Positions 23,101 to 34,265 of a stretch of DNA of 64,000 nucleotides are shown here, piece by piece. The DNA is from Phytophthora hibernalis (lineage: Eukaryota > Oomycota > Peronosporomycetes > Peronosporales > Peronosporaceae). A program made the position numbers and the translations under genes. Position 1 is the stretch's first letter. Each line of letters begins with the position of its first letter. The DNA is taken from contig JAAKBF010000247.1 of NCBI GenBank assembly GCA_012656075.1, positions 248,001 to 312,000 on the forward strand, read 5' to 3'. The notes beneath the pieces were generated by a model. That model was not told the origin of the DNA. It saw only the letters and a program-made list of their open reading frames with translations, and made no database searches.

Positions 23101-26100
23101 TATCGTTTGCCTCTTCTCATTGATCCGTACGGTGTTGCTACGGACTGGCTTAAGAAACAGCTAGGTTCTAGCAAACTTGTTATTGCCGCAGCTAGTAGCA
23201 CCACAAGTGATGCAACCGTTTGGAAAGAAGTGGAGACGAGTATAAAGACAGGGACTGCTCTAATTCTAACTGATATTTGCGAGGAGCGTATGAAGGGCTT
23301 GCACTCCTTTCTTGATGCCAAGCGAAGAGCGTTGTTTGAAGCTGTAAATCATGACATTATCCCTAGTGGTGATGGTTATCACTGTTGGTGCTACGCTCCT
23401 GATAATATCGCGGACAATGTCAAATCGCACGCCTCAACTAACGATAAAGAAGTGGTTCGCCGTTTAGAGACCCCGATCTTCGAGTTTAGTAGTGATGCAT
23501 GTCGAGTGTTTATGATCTACACGGACACAAATGCTGCACCAAGTTGGTTGTTAGCATATCAGAGCAAAATTACTGTTGTTCAGTTTGAGCTGAGTGCACC
23601 TTTTGTGGAAGCGCAGTCTCTGCAAAAATTGCTGGAGTCCCAAGGGCGTCTTCGTGAGTTGACTGAGATTCGAACGCTACAACAGGAGATGGTGATCTGT
23701 GATGAACAAATCTTTGGGTTAGAAGAGGAGCTACTGGATTTTTAGTACTGAGAAAGCTGAGCAGGTCTATTCAGAAAACTCTAAAACACTGCGGATTGTG
23801 GCCAACCGAAGTTCGTTGAACACGCTACAGAGTACAAAAGCTGAAGCAATAGCAAAAGTAAAGGTGCACTGGGATAGCCTAGGTAGCTACCGAGCTGTTG
23901 CGAGGAGATGCTTGGATGCTGTTTGGGCTTGGCGTGAGTTCAATTTTGTGATTCGGGATACGGATAATACGACGAAAAATACATTCACGCTGGCATTGGT
24001 ATGGCAGCTACTGGTTCAGGCTGGCAAAGCAAGCAACAAGACCGACAGTGATTTAGAGGTAGTAATGGCTTGCTTCACTAGCTATCTGCAGCAGTATGTT
24101 ATCATGAATCTTCGTGACGAAGACTGTCTCCTATTCAAATTTCTGCTGGCTTTTCGTATATGGCAGCGGCGTATGGAGGATGAAACTTCACCGTCACGAG
24201 GGGAGGATGGTTTACTAACACCTGAAAGTGGCGTACAGGGCCGGCGTTCCACTGACATGGAATTATTAGCACGTTTGCTAGCGTTGGTTAGCTGTAAATC
24301 TGACCGCAACCCCGTGACACCTGCCGACCAACACTAAAAGATTTACTTGCGCTTCGACCTAACGGCATCAAAGCTATTGCTTGGTCTGCGGTTTGCTATT
24401 TAGCAGAGGCATCTGGGGAACTCCGACAGTTTATCTCGAGAGTGAAGGACTTGGAAGCAGGGCAAACTATGTGGAAAGAGCTGCTCGAACTGGGAACAAG
24501 GAATTCAACTAATGGGGAAGTGCAAATTTCTCTTGACGCCTTTACCCGTTTGTGCGTCGTCACAGCTGTCCATCCGCATCGCTTTTTGTGCGAGCTTGAA
24601 GACTTCGCTGGGCGAGAGCTACAGCGAATTTACACTGTTCCCGTGACATCAACACAGTCCGTCATACCCGTACCGGATATGAATCTACCGTCACTTCCCA
24701 CTGTGGTGGCCGCAGCAGCACACTTAGCAATGACTCAAGCCCCCGATCTCCATCGTGATATGTTCTACATGTGGCAATCCTTTTCAAGTGCAAAAGCCCC
24801 GCTAGTAGTTTTTTGTCCGCCAAACATTGATTTTATGGATGCGGTAGCAAACGTAGCGAGACGTGCTGGAGCAACACTGGATGCTACAGACACTATCCAG
24901 CTATTGCTTGCCGACGAATCCACTTTCAAGAAATTACTTTTACTAGCTATGAAGAATGGTCAGTGGGTAGTACTTCTAAACGTACACACGTGCCACAACC
25001 GAATAGTGCAAATGAGCAGTATTTACGAATCACTGGATGATGGACACGCTCATTCGGACTTCCGTTTATGGATATCAGTGTCAACACAATCCGTTAGAAG
25101 TGGAGCGATGTGGCAGGATGGTTTTGAAAGCATAAAGATTAATCGAATCGCAACTCGTCGAGAATGGGGAACTGGGTTTGTTTCATTGAAGCGGAGTTTA
25201 CAGCACACATTCGCAATTCTGAAGCACGAACTCGACGAGTTTACATTTTCTAGCACCATTTCAACGCACCCAACCTTGACGTCAGTAGGTGCTTCGGCAT
25301 TAAGTGAATGCGAAGAGAAAACCATGAAGCAACTCGGAATTTTTCATGCACTTGTTTCGTGTCGTGAACATCTTGAATTAGCACAATGGAAAACGAAAGA
25401 AGAATTTGGGGATACCGAACTGTGTGCTGCAATTCGCTCTTTGGTGGTTCTACGAACAGATGAACAGATCGGAATGAAGGAACAACCAAGTCTTCTGTGT
25501 ACGCCCAGCATAGGAATGTGGAATGAAGTGACATTGCGTGGTGTTATCTCTAATGTCTATGCATCAACACTCGAATCACGGCAAGATCAACTGCTGGTTC
25601 AATCCTGCATTGACTTCGTGTTTAGCGCATGGCCAAAATTACAAGATGAAGTCGAGTTTGATGCTAAAGGGATAATAGGTCACATGACCCTACCGGAAGT
25701 TGTCCTTGCTATCAAGAAGCTGGCAATTACCCCATGGATATCAATCGTAAGCGCTATCCCCTACTTTTGGACAAGTGAGTCTTGCGGACCTTCGCTTCTA
25801 AAGGATTCACTGGTTGGTGGTGGAACACCATTAGACGGTATGTCGCTATGTGATGCTCAAACCTCGCGGAGAAACCTACAAAAGATAATCACCACGCAAT
25901 TAGCAGTACTGCTAGAAAGCAGAGGATACGAGTTGCACACTCGATTACTACCCGTGCGCTCACTTAGTGCGATGGAAGTGCTTCCACTGATCGAACTTCT
26001 CGCTGAATTTGGAAATAATCTTGAAGGCGTTGTATTGCCGTCCGCGGTGGGTGGTGAGTACGAGTATCGCAAACCGATTTCGGCTCTTGTGAATCATGAA

Positions 26101-27062
26101 CGACGAGCACTTGAGCAGATTCGAACGGTGATTATATCCGATATTAGGAAGTTGGAAACGGTATGCTATCATTCTGTTGCTGTCACTGCGATCACTAATA
26201 TAGAAAGTTTTGTTGTGGTGCAGGTCAGCTCTCGGGGTCGTATTCTTGATTCGGCTACACAGCAAATGTACGAGGAACTCAGTCACAATAGAGTTCCCGA
26301 TAGTTGGATCGCACTGCTTCGCCTAAAGGCTGGCGGACCACAAAAGGGAACTTTGAAAACTTTCAAAAGCTTTTGCTCGATCGACTTAACACCTTCGCAG
26401 CTTGGGTGGAACCGGAGGACGGTCCATATAAGCTGGATATGGGTATTTTTTTGGAGACTAAGGTAAGTTGTATTGTATCCATGTGCGAACATGCTGCAGA
26501 TATTCTGACGATACCTCGTCTAAATGTTTTTGTGTGTGATAAGTATGTTTTCGAGGCTGTTCATCAGCATTTCGTCCGTAACCACGTCGGCAATGCATTG
26601 TGCTATCCTGACTGTTTGAAGGTTATCTCATTGCTAGAGGATTCTCCGAAACTCACACTGCCCATAAAAGAAGATGTCGTATACTTCACTGGTGTACGAG
26701 CTATGGGCCATTTGCAGCTTCAAATTATTGATACGAGGGGTAATCTCCGTCGTGCCCCCGTAACTCCGAACGGGGCTCCCGTGGTCCTACAAGTAACAAG
26801 TTCATGTTTATCGGAGGCTCTTGGAATCTCCGTATCGTCAAAGAGGCCTAGTTGCGCAATGCCAGAGGCGACTATTGATGGTGACAAGACGAAAGCTGCG
26901 AGCCATTCAAAGGGCACACAAGATTTTCTGTGTCCATTGTTCACGCTTTCACGTGGGTCTGGATATTCCAAGCGTACCGAGACCAGTATCCGCGTGGTTA
27001 GCGCGCTGCCCATTGCACAACTTGTTTTCAGTGGAGCAAGCTTGGAGCTTCAGACCTCTTGA
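11123..27062 (+). CDS. Divergent dynein heavy chain (axonemal/DNHD1-like candidate)
   Basis: One very large gene (~5,000 residues). The start ATG (11123) opens an intron-rich 5' part (introns about 11416-11482, 11570-11629, 11917-11981, 12060-12120, one near 12250-12320, 13871-13937); the rest is nearly intron-free. Order: tail; linker (W-K-H and RFYFLSDAEL, about 15950-16300); AAA1 after GLEYLGN..TPLT with P-loop GAAGTGKS (~16944-16970); AAA2 P-loop GDTQVGKT (18048-18071); AAA3 GPRDCGKT (19370-19393); AAA4 site altered (GARGRKL, 20767-20787); coiled-coil stalk and microtubule-binding region (about 21650-22900); AAA5/6 and C-terminal domain (VVYFTGVRAMG, ~26680). Departures from canonical dyneins: AAA1 Walker B is CIDNFQ (usually FDEFN) and the NPGYAGR motif is missing. 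At least 13 one-base frame breaks lie in base runs. Convergent with the next gene (60 bases). Dynein is certain; the class is not. Confidence 0.88.
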
Positions 27063-27122
27063 GTAATATGTGCAAGTAAAAAAATTAAACACGCACACAC
27101 AACATAACAGCCGCGTTTGGTG

Positions 27123-30100
27123 TTATTGCGCTTTGGCGGAGTAGAGTTGTCGAGTGAAGCGTATAACGAGTGGGATACCCGCCTTACGCATGATCTTTTC
27201 ACGGCCATTGGAGTTGTCTAACCACTGAAGAAGCCCTGTGATCTGCTGTTCAGATGTTTCGTAATTTGGTTTTGAGCTGAAGAGCTCCAATGCGAGCCGA
27301 GCCAGCATCATTCCAAATCCCACCTTCTTTAGGGTCTCGGCGTCAGCACCACCTGGTGGGTCCTTGTCGTGTATTGCAAAATAGGCCTTGAGCAATCCTG
27401 CTACCTCAGTATGCAAGTGTTTCAGGCTCACACGATCCATGAATGACGGGATGAGTTCAAAATCTATCGCGAAGCTGAGCACAAGATCGAAACTCAACCC
27501 AAAGAGTTCGGCTTTAGTGGTTGAGAATGCAGCTGCAGCAGTACCATTTGGAAGATGCTGAGCACTATAGAATTCACAAATTGATCCTAGCGGCCGCTGC
27601 TCTCGAGTTAGAACCGCGCACATTTCCAGCATGGAATATACTACGTCCTCGCGTTTGTGAGAACGGCCAATGGAGGATGCAGGATACAAATGGCAGCGTG
27701 TTTCACCGCCATGGATGCCAGAGCTCTTAGAGCTTCGAAGGAGTTCGTTTTCGTTTCCGTGACCCAAGTGGAGCGCCAAGCCATTGAGAATGGTTTTTAT
27801 CGCTCGACTGCACACCTGCGAAGGGGAGCCAATACTGGCCCTTCGGCTGATGGCACACGAAGAAGAAGATCTGCTTCGTCGCCTTGTTAAAGATTGACGT
27901 AGATTTTGCTGCTCTTGCTGTCGCATGTAAGGCCGCAAATACAGTGCCACTACCGTCTGCAGTACACGAAGTAAATCGGATCGGGGAATCTGCGCATGCC
28001 AATCAACGTCACTGCCTCATTGAATGCATCCATGTTGAAAAATCTAAAGCGCGTGGCTTCACCGGCTAGGTTCATTGATTTTGAAGAGGTCGTCTTCTTC
28101 GTTGTCTTGGTCCAACCGTGTGGTGGTGACCATGTTTGGGGCCCTGTAGAAGTAAAATCCTTTCGTGTTAAAATACTTTTCCGGCTCAATTGAGATTGCG
28201 CCAACACACCAGCCAGCACCACATCTACATCCGCAGGAAGGAGATGGGGAGCTTGTACCAATCCACACTCCATGAAAAATCTACGAACAATTGACACGTG
28301 CACGCCCACCTCATGACCTCTCTCCACGGTTGTCTCTAGTGACTCAAACATGGATCTCAAGCAAATCTGAATATCCGCTGTTCCGACTGAGTTGGGATCG
28401 TCGTTGAGAAACATTTCCACGTGAGTTCGTATAGGATGTACACTTGTGGATCGAGGTAATGCTGGTGTAGGTGTAGTTGAGTCCAGTGGCTCCGATAGAT
28501 GATCAACTAGTGTTTCACCTGGCAGTGAGTTCCGTCGACATACCCCTGAATGAAGATTAGAGTGACGGGCCTCTTGATGAAGCGCTGTCTTTACCAGCTC
28601 GCTGAAAACACCTGGTCGGCGAGTGTCGGAATCTTCCTCCCGCATTGATAGAGCTGCCATACCCTCGCGACGACAGTCTTCAAGTAGTTGTAACAATTCT
28701 GTCTGCGGAATACAAGTACAAGAATATATGCTCAGATGCAAATGAACCCGCATCAAGTGTGGCATCTCTTACCTTCTCATGTTTTAAGATTTCAATCTGC
28801 ATCAACGCATTGTCACGTTCAACTTCCGCCCGTTGTTTATCTTGCTTGCTTTCACGGGTTCGCGTCATGTACTCCGTTCTCAAAGTTTCATTTTGCTGCA
28901 GTTCACGAGTAGTACTGGACTGTTGAGCTCCTAATGATTTAACCTCTCGCATCGACTCATTCAGCGCCAACGAAAGCTGTTCACACTGTTGTACCTCCGC
29001 ATAGCGAAGTGCTCGTTCGACTTGACACCGACGATCCGCTTCTTCTAGCAATGCCTCTAATGACCGCATGCGCCGAAGAATTTGTTGATGCTCACCTGCA
29101 TGACCGGTGAGACGCATATTCTGAAGAGCCAAAAGTTTAGTTTGCTCCTTAGCGCGACGAAGCACTATGCGATGCCGATTTTCAAGCTCACGTGACGCTA
29201 TTCGCACACGCTCCACCTCACGAGAACTAGCTTCATATAGCACCTGCCATTTTTCTGCCTCCTTATATGAGAAGTCAAAAGAAGGCACAGCTTGGATAGT
29301 GTTTGGTTCCCGATTCTTGGTTTCTTGACTCGATGCGCTACTCGAGCTTGATTTTGTTGTAACAGGCTCGGGATTTTGCAATGCTGTGTACAATAGTTCT
29401 CTTGTGGGAATTGAATGAACCTTTGCACAAACACTAGCACCATTTGGAATTTTACACAGCGCATCTGGATCGGCCGCAGTGCTGTCATTACTAGCAGCGT
29501 ATAGTTCGGCCTTGGCATTTGCACGACTGGCCTGGGATTCTCGGAGAAAACGCTCAAAGAAGCCGGTGCCCTCACCGAGGAGAAGTCCGTCTCCATCCTC
29601 GCTCTGTAGATCCCTCATATAGACAGGACTTCCTCCCGAATCGACTGGAAGCTCGTCTCCGCTATCATCCTCCATGTGCGTTGACGCACCGGAAGATATC
29701 GCTGGATGCGTATGCGAATTCATAAATTCCCGTAACCATTGTAGTCATCGTTCGCTGCTGCTAAAATACGAGTTTTAGGCTTTGGAGTCGTGTCCACGCT
29801 CTCTTCATCCAGCAAGTTCTGTATCTGGGCAGCAACAAAAGTCATGCGGGCATCGCTTTCATGGCTTGCGACTTGGCTGTGGTGTAGAGCTTCCACTTGA
29901 CTTTTAAAGATTTCAGGCTTCACCGAGGGCAAGCCAGTATCAGTGAAAGATATCAGAAAGGATCAAGCAAGTTGAGCACACAAAGGACTTACCTTAATTG
30001 TGCGGTGCCCTGAGCTGATGAGGGTTTAGAAAGAATTTGACGCAGCGTTTGGCACGTAACGGGGTCTCGTAGTAGTGTTTCTAGCAGTTCTACAAAGTCA

Positions 30101-31151
30101 CATGCCGCGTCATCTGTAGCTGTTGACGACAACCCATTCTCTGCGATCTCCCAAATATTCCACGAGCATAAGGCTTCCTTTACGGGTGGATGCATCACCA
30201 TGCTGTTAGTACAGCAAAAACAATCGTACCCGGTACAACATGTATTAGAAAAGTGAAGGTGATATATCGCCAAAAGCAACAACAACAACAAACTGACCTG
30301 TTCAGCACTGCAACGCCATTTGCTTGCACGAGCTCAACGCTCTGCAGCCCACGCATTGCATCTAGGACAGCGTTGACTACGCTATGAAGAACGGCAGCAT
30401 TAACACTTCGAAACGGAACACTTTGGACTGCATCATCTCGGTACTCAAGCTCAACGCAGAGAAAGAACAGCACATCCAACGCTGTCACGACAAGTTCGGC
30501 TTCCTCCGCAAAACGTGACAAAGCACTCGTGGCAGCCTGGAGCCCTCCATGCCTCAAAATGCGCTCTTTGCTGTCCTCTTCCAGCGCCATCTGATGTAGA
30601 AATTGGCACGCTCGAAGCTGCACAGCAAACACCGTCTTGTGCTTCTGCATAAGCGAGATACAAAGTCGTATCGTATGTGAGACCTGCAAACTCGGTCGGT
30701 TCTGGCTGTCCGTTGCTAGTATCTGGAGTGTCTGCAGAGCTGCTGCCGCCTCAAAACCCGACAGATTACAAACCTGCTGATCGGATTCCCCGCAGCGAAC
30801 GATCACGTCCGCGACCCTGTCACGCACAAGCGCTTCTCGCTCTTGTTCACCACGACTGCTCACTTTCAGTAGGACGCGGTTGACGCACACAAACACCGTC
30901 ATGAAGCTGTCGTCGCTGCCATCTTCTGCAACTGTTGTCACCGTCCAATAGCTCACGTCACTCAGTACAGACCGAACGCATGCCAGTGTCTTAATAAACG
31001 TTCCGTCGCCCACAGTCAACTCCTGCGGCTGCAAAGACGTCAGCAGCACCTCCAGCGCTCGCCACAACGCCCGCGCTTCAGCCACCCGCTCACTTCTGCG
31101 GTCGTCCTCTTCATTCGCCAGCTCCCACAACCGATCCAACAGCGCGTCCAT
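27123..31151 (-). CDS. Orphan protein: helical-repeat N-terminus plus coiled coil
   Basis: Spliced gene of about 1,200 residues. The start ATG is at 31149-31151. The first ~310 residues are alpha-helical and Leu/Ala-rich (LQTLQILATDSQ, RACQFLHQMALEED, HGGLQAATSALSRF), resembling armadillo/HEAT-type repeats. A clear intron runs about 30296-30220 (GTCAGT...AACAG), another begins at 29999. The middle (about 29720-28790) is acidic then strongly coiled coil (repeated E/K/R/L/Q heptads). An intron (GTAAGAG...CCGCAG) joins ...ILKHEK to TELLQLLEDC near 28705. The C-terminal 500 residues are helical, unrecognised, and end at 27123. Frame breaks fit one missing base at CCC 29729-29731 and GGGG 27983-27986. 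The link between the exons at 29999 and ~29930 is uncertain, so this could be two genes. No family is recognised; a scaffold or cytoskeletal role is only a guess. Confidence 0.6.
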
Positions 31152-31343
31152 CGAGAAGATTAAATAATGCGCACGAGTATTTCTGCCTCTCGTTTATTTT
31201 CCGTAACGGCTCACTTCAACTTGTACCAGTTCCAGCGCGCAATGTACCACTTATGCGACACCTCAAAGTCGCCAAAACAACTCCTTCAGTTCCGCATACG
31301 CAGCTACTAATAATTGCGCGCTGGCGCCCTGCCTCATACCCAA

Positions 31344-32994
31344 ATGAACTCGACAGTGCACACCCCAACGCCTTCCTTAGTGAAGGCTGCGTCTACTAGC
31401 GACATGGACGACCACGAGGCCATGAGTCTCTTCGGGGTCCGACCATTGCGACTCCTCCCCTGCGCCGGTTAAATCCGTCTCCACTGGAGCTATCGCCGAC
31501 GACCACGAGAGCTACGACCTGTTCGGCTGCAGTGTCCCAATGGCGACTGTAGTGACGAAAGAAGCTGCTCCCATGGCCAGTACAGCGCCTGTGGAAGAAG
31601 GAGGTATTGGGGAGGTGCGCGAGCCTCTTTCGCCAGCAAATTACGAGCTTTTCCCAGCGTTGGCGTCCACTGAGAAGCTGCAGGACACTACCGAGAAGGA
31701 TTCGGGGCTCTTAGCGTCTTCGACGGAACTTAGTGGCAGCAGTGAGGAGACGTCCTCAATGAGTGGTGGAGGATCATTCCGGGGAGAACTTCCACGTGCC
31801 AACAGTAACGCGCTGCAGGTTGTGTCGACTGGGGGCCAACAGAGCTCCCAACCGACGTACAAGATGGCGGGCAACGCGGTGGACATTGTGGCGGTGAAGA
31901 ACACAGACGGACAATACCTTACCACGTCGTGGCACGTGTCCTTCTCGTGGTCGCGGTTTCGATCGAGCTATGTGACGGGGGTGGGGGATATGGTGCGGAT
32001 TCTCGTGAATGGCAAGGAACTGCCTACCAAGATGGAGCTGCAGGAACGTGGTCGGTGCGTGTTCATTACGGGCGGCGTGATGATCCCTCCCGGTGACCTC
32101 CTTTTTGCTGATTTGTCGGACGAACACCCCAACCATGTGCGCTTTGAGCACTTCCAGAAGTACACCAACACCGTACGCTATGTAGACGCCAAGCTGCATC
32201 TATGGGGCCCCAATGAATCGGTGGTGGTGGTTGACTTGGACGGCACGCTTACTATCAGTGACGTGGAAGGTCATATCCGTACGCTGCGGCTCGGTCAGTA
32301 CGATTTCCTGCATGCTGGAGCTTGCGACTTCTTCACCAAGTTGCACGAGCTGGGGATGCGAATCGTGTACCTCACCGCGCGTCCACTCGACTGGGCCTCT
32401 GCATCACGTACACACTTGGAGAAAGCAGCTCAGAATTCATGCCCGCTCCCGCCGGGAGTTCTCATCACGAACTCGACTGGTCTCACTGGCGCGCTGTTCA
32501 CAGAGGTCGTGAACAAGACACCGCACCTTTTCAAGATCCAGGTGCTGAATGAGCTGCAGCTCACTCTCATTCACGCTGGTCGTGTCATTGAGCCACCTGT
32601 CTTCGTCGCTGGCTTCGGCAACCGCCCCACCGACATCGTGGCCTACGAGGAGGTGGGCATGGATCCCAGTCTCATCTTCATGCTAGACCCGTACTCCAAC
32701 GTCAAGGCCGTGTCAGACCCGCGTCTGTACGAGTCCTACAGCGACCCGAACGCGCTGCTGTGGATGCTGCCCAAGCTCAAGCACCGCGTGCCCATAGAAA
32801 AGGTTGGCCGTATCGACGACTACACTGTGCGCGAACTTGTCCTGGCCGAAGACCGAGAACAGCTTCGTATGGCCGAGATGCAGGCTCGTCGACTGCAACA
32901 GGAAGAGTTCGAGCGCGCGCGTCAAGAAGCGGATCAAGCTCGATACGCTGCATCCAGCGCTCTCCGTTCCAGCAGCAGGGGTCTCTCCAGGTAA
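31344..32994 (+). CDS. Compact lipin-type phosphatidate phosphatase (N-LIP + LNS2)
   Basis: The uninterrupted frame starts at 31540 (484 residues), but an upstream ATG at 31344 reads into the same protein if GGGG 31434-31437 has one G too many; the repeated pattern DDHEAMSLFG / DDHESYDLFG across the junction supports the longer start. An N-LIP domain (GNAVDIVAVKNTDGQ, HVSFSW, VNGKEL) comes before the HAD-type LNS2 domain with the catalytic DxDxT as VVDLDGTLT (about 32224-32250), then YLTARPLDWA, ITNSTGLTGALFTEVV, FKIQVLNEL and FGNRPTDIVAYEEVG. Lipins dephosphorylate phosphatidate to diacylglycerol at the ER/nuclear membrane, steering lipids towards storage. Here the long middle region of animal and fungal lipins is missing, and a Ser/Glu-rich extension precedes N-LIP. 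A charged Arg/Gln helix ends the protein. Divergent from the gene at 27123-31151 (192 bases). Confidence 0.88.
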
Positions 32995-33124
32995 CAACCT
33001 GGCCAACCATCTCGAGTTGTATGACTACGTACAACAGTTAACTTTCATGCAGACACCACCGGAATGCAATGGTGCAATCATAACCCCACATCATACAAAA
33101 GTCAAGTCATAATCAATCGCCACG

Positions 33125-34034
33125 ATGTCTTCTGGTCTCCGTCGCCTGGTGTCGCGCCGCTCTCCATGGGCTTTAAAGACCCCACACAATGCCGACAAGT
33201 GAACTATCGTTCTACTGCACAACAGAATCGTCAGTATGAGCTGCTGGTGCCTGGGCTGCAGACTTTTCAGCGTCTTAACGGCCACTGCGCCGTCCCGATG
33301 CGCTTCACAGTCCCCGTAGCCACGATCCAGACGCCCCCAATGGCCTGAAGAAGTGCAGGGAATGAAACTCGGCACGACTATCTCCCGGTTTCTAAAAGCC
33401 TGTGCGTCGGCCAAGAACCCGTCGCGACGTCGATCTTTGGACCAAGTCAAATCGCAACTTTTGGAGGTTTTGGGGCAGGAAGACGTCGAGGACTGGAAGC
33501 ACTTCCTCTGGGAGGAAGTGGCGGTGCCAGCCATGCAGACCTACAGGTCCCAGTATGGAGATTTGTTAGTGCCAGTGTCGTTCACGGTTCCACATGGAGA
33601 TGGTTCGTGGCCGCTGTCGACGTGGGGGTACAAGCTGGGCTACTGGGTAAGCGAGCTACGACGCAGCAAGGACAAGCTACTGACGTATCAACTGGAAGAC
33701 CTGGAGACGCTGGAGTTCAGCTGGAATGCTCGTGAAACTCGGTGGAATCGTTTTTATTCCTGCCATGCAGAGATATCAAGAGCTTCATGGTGGCTCACAA
33801 GTGCCACAGACTTTTGTGGTGCCCTGTGACGACCCACAGTGGCCGACGGAGCTGGGAGGGTATCGGTTGGGGCAGAAGGTGAACAACTTGCGCTGTGGAG
33901 ACCCACTTGGTATAGGACCCAATGCGGAGGAGTGGCAAGACGTTGAGCTCATCTACAAGAACTGGATGCTACTGGAGACGCTGCACGAGGTTGAAGGCAG
34001 TGATGAAGAAGATCTGTCAGATGAAGAAAAGTAA
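33125..34034 (+). CDS. Helicase-associated-type triple-repeat protein, possible mitochondrial leader
   Basis: About 300 residues across three one-base frame breaks: CCCC 33180-33183 (one short), CCCCC 33334-33338 (one long) and TTTTT 33751-33755 (one long). Three tandem repeats of about 75-90 residues share the pattern P-[AG]-[LM]-Q-x-[FY], then a Gly, VP..F.VP, WP, and G-x-[KR]-L-G: LLVPGLQTFQRLNG..GMKLG, VPAMQTYRSQYG..GYKLGYWV, FIPAMQRYQELHG..GYRLGQKV. This resembles the short helicase-associated (HA) repeats that are expanded in oomycetes and algae. The N-terminus MSSGLRRLVSRRSPW is Arg-rich without acids, as in mitochondrial targeting sequences. It ends in an acidic tail (EGSDEEDLSDEEK). 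No enzymatic domain; a nucleic-acid-binding role is inferred from the repeat family. Confidence 0.65.
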
Positions 34035-34265
34035 AGCAGAAACACAAATGCTCAACAAAGCAGCTTTGATTAAGGTGTTGGTTGATGCATTGAATTATAA
34101 AATATCGTAACGACACTTGCCTTCAAGTCTTCGTAGACCCTGTTGGCACTCCACCATCTTGTCATCACCAAGAAGTCCCACCTCTCAACATTCCTACCGC
34201 TCGGATCGCTCACCCAGATCGCCCTCGGCTTGACAGGATGTTATCTGCAGCGATGGGACTTAGCT

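Noticed and set aside
11123..27062. Dynein gene as a decayed pseudogene
   Set aside because: All breaks are single bases, mostly within runs, with full conservation of coding sense on both sides and no internal stops within frames; the same kind of break hits malate synthase and other genes here.
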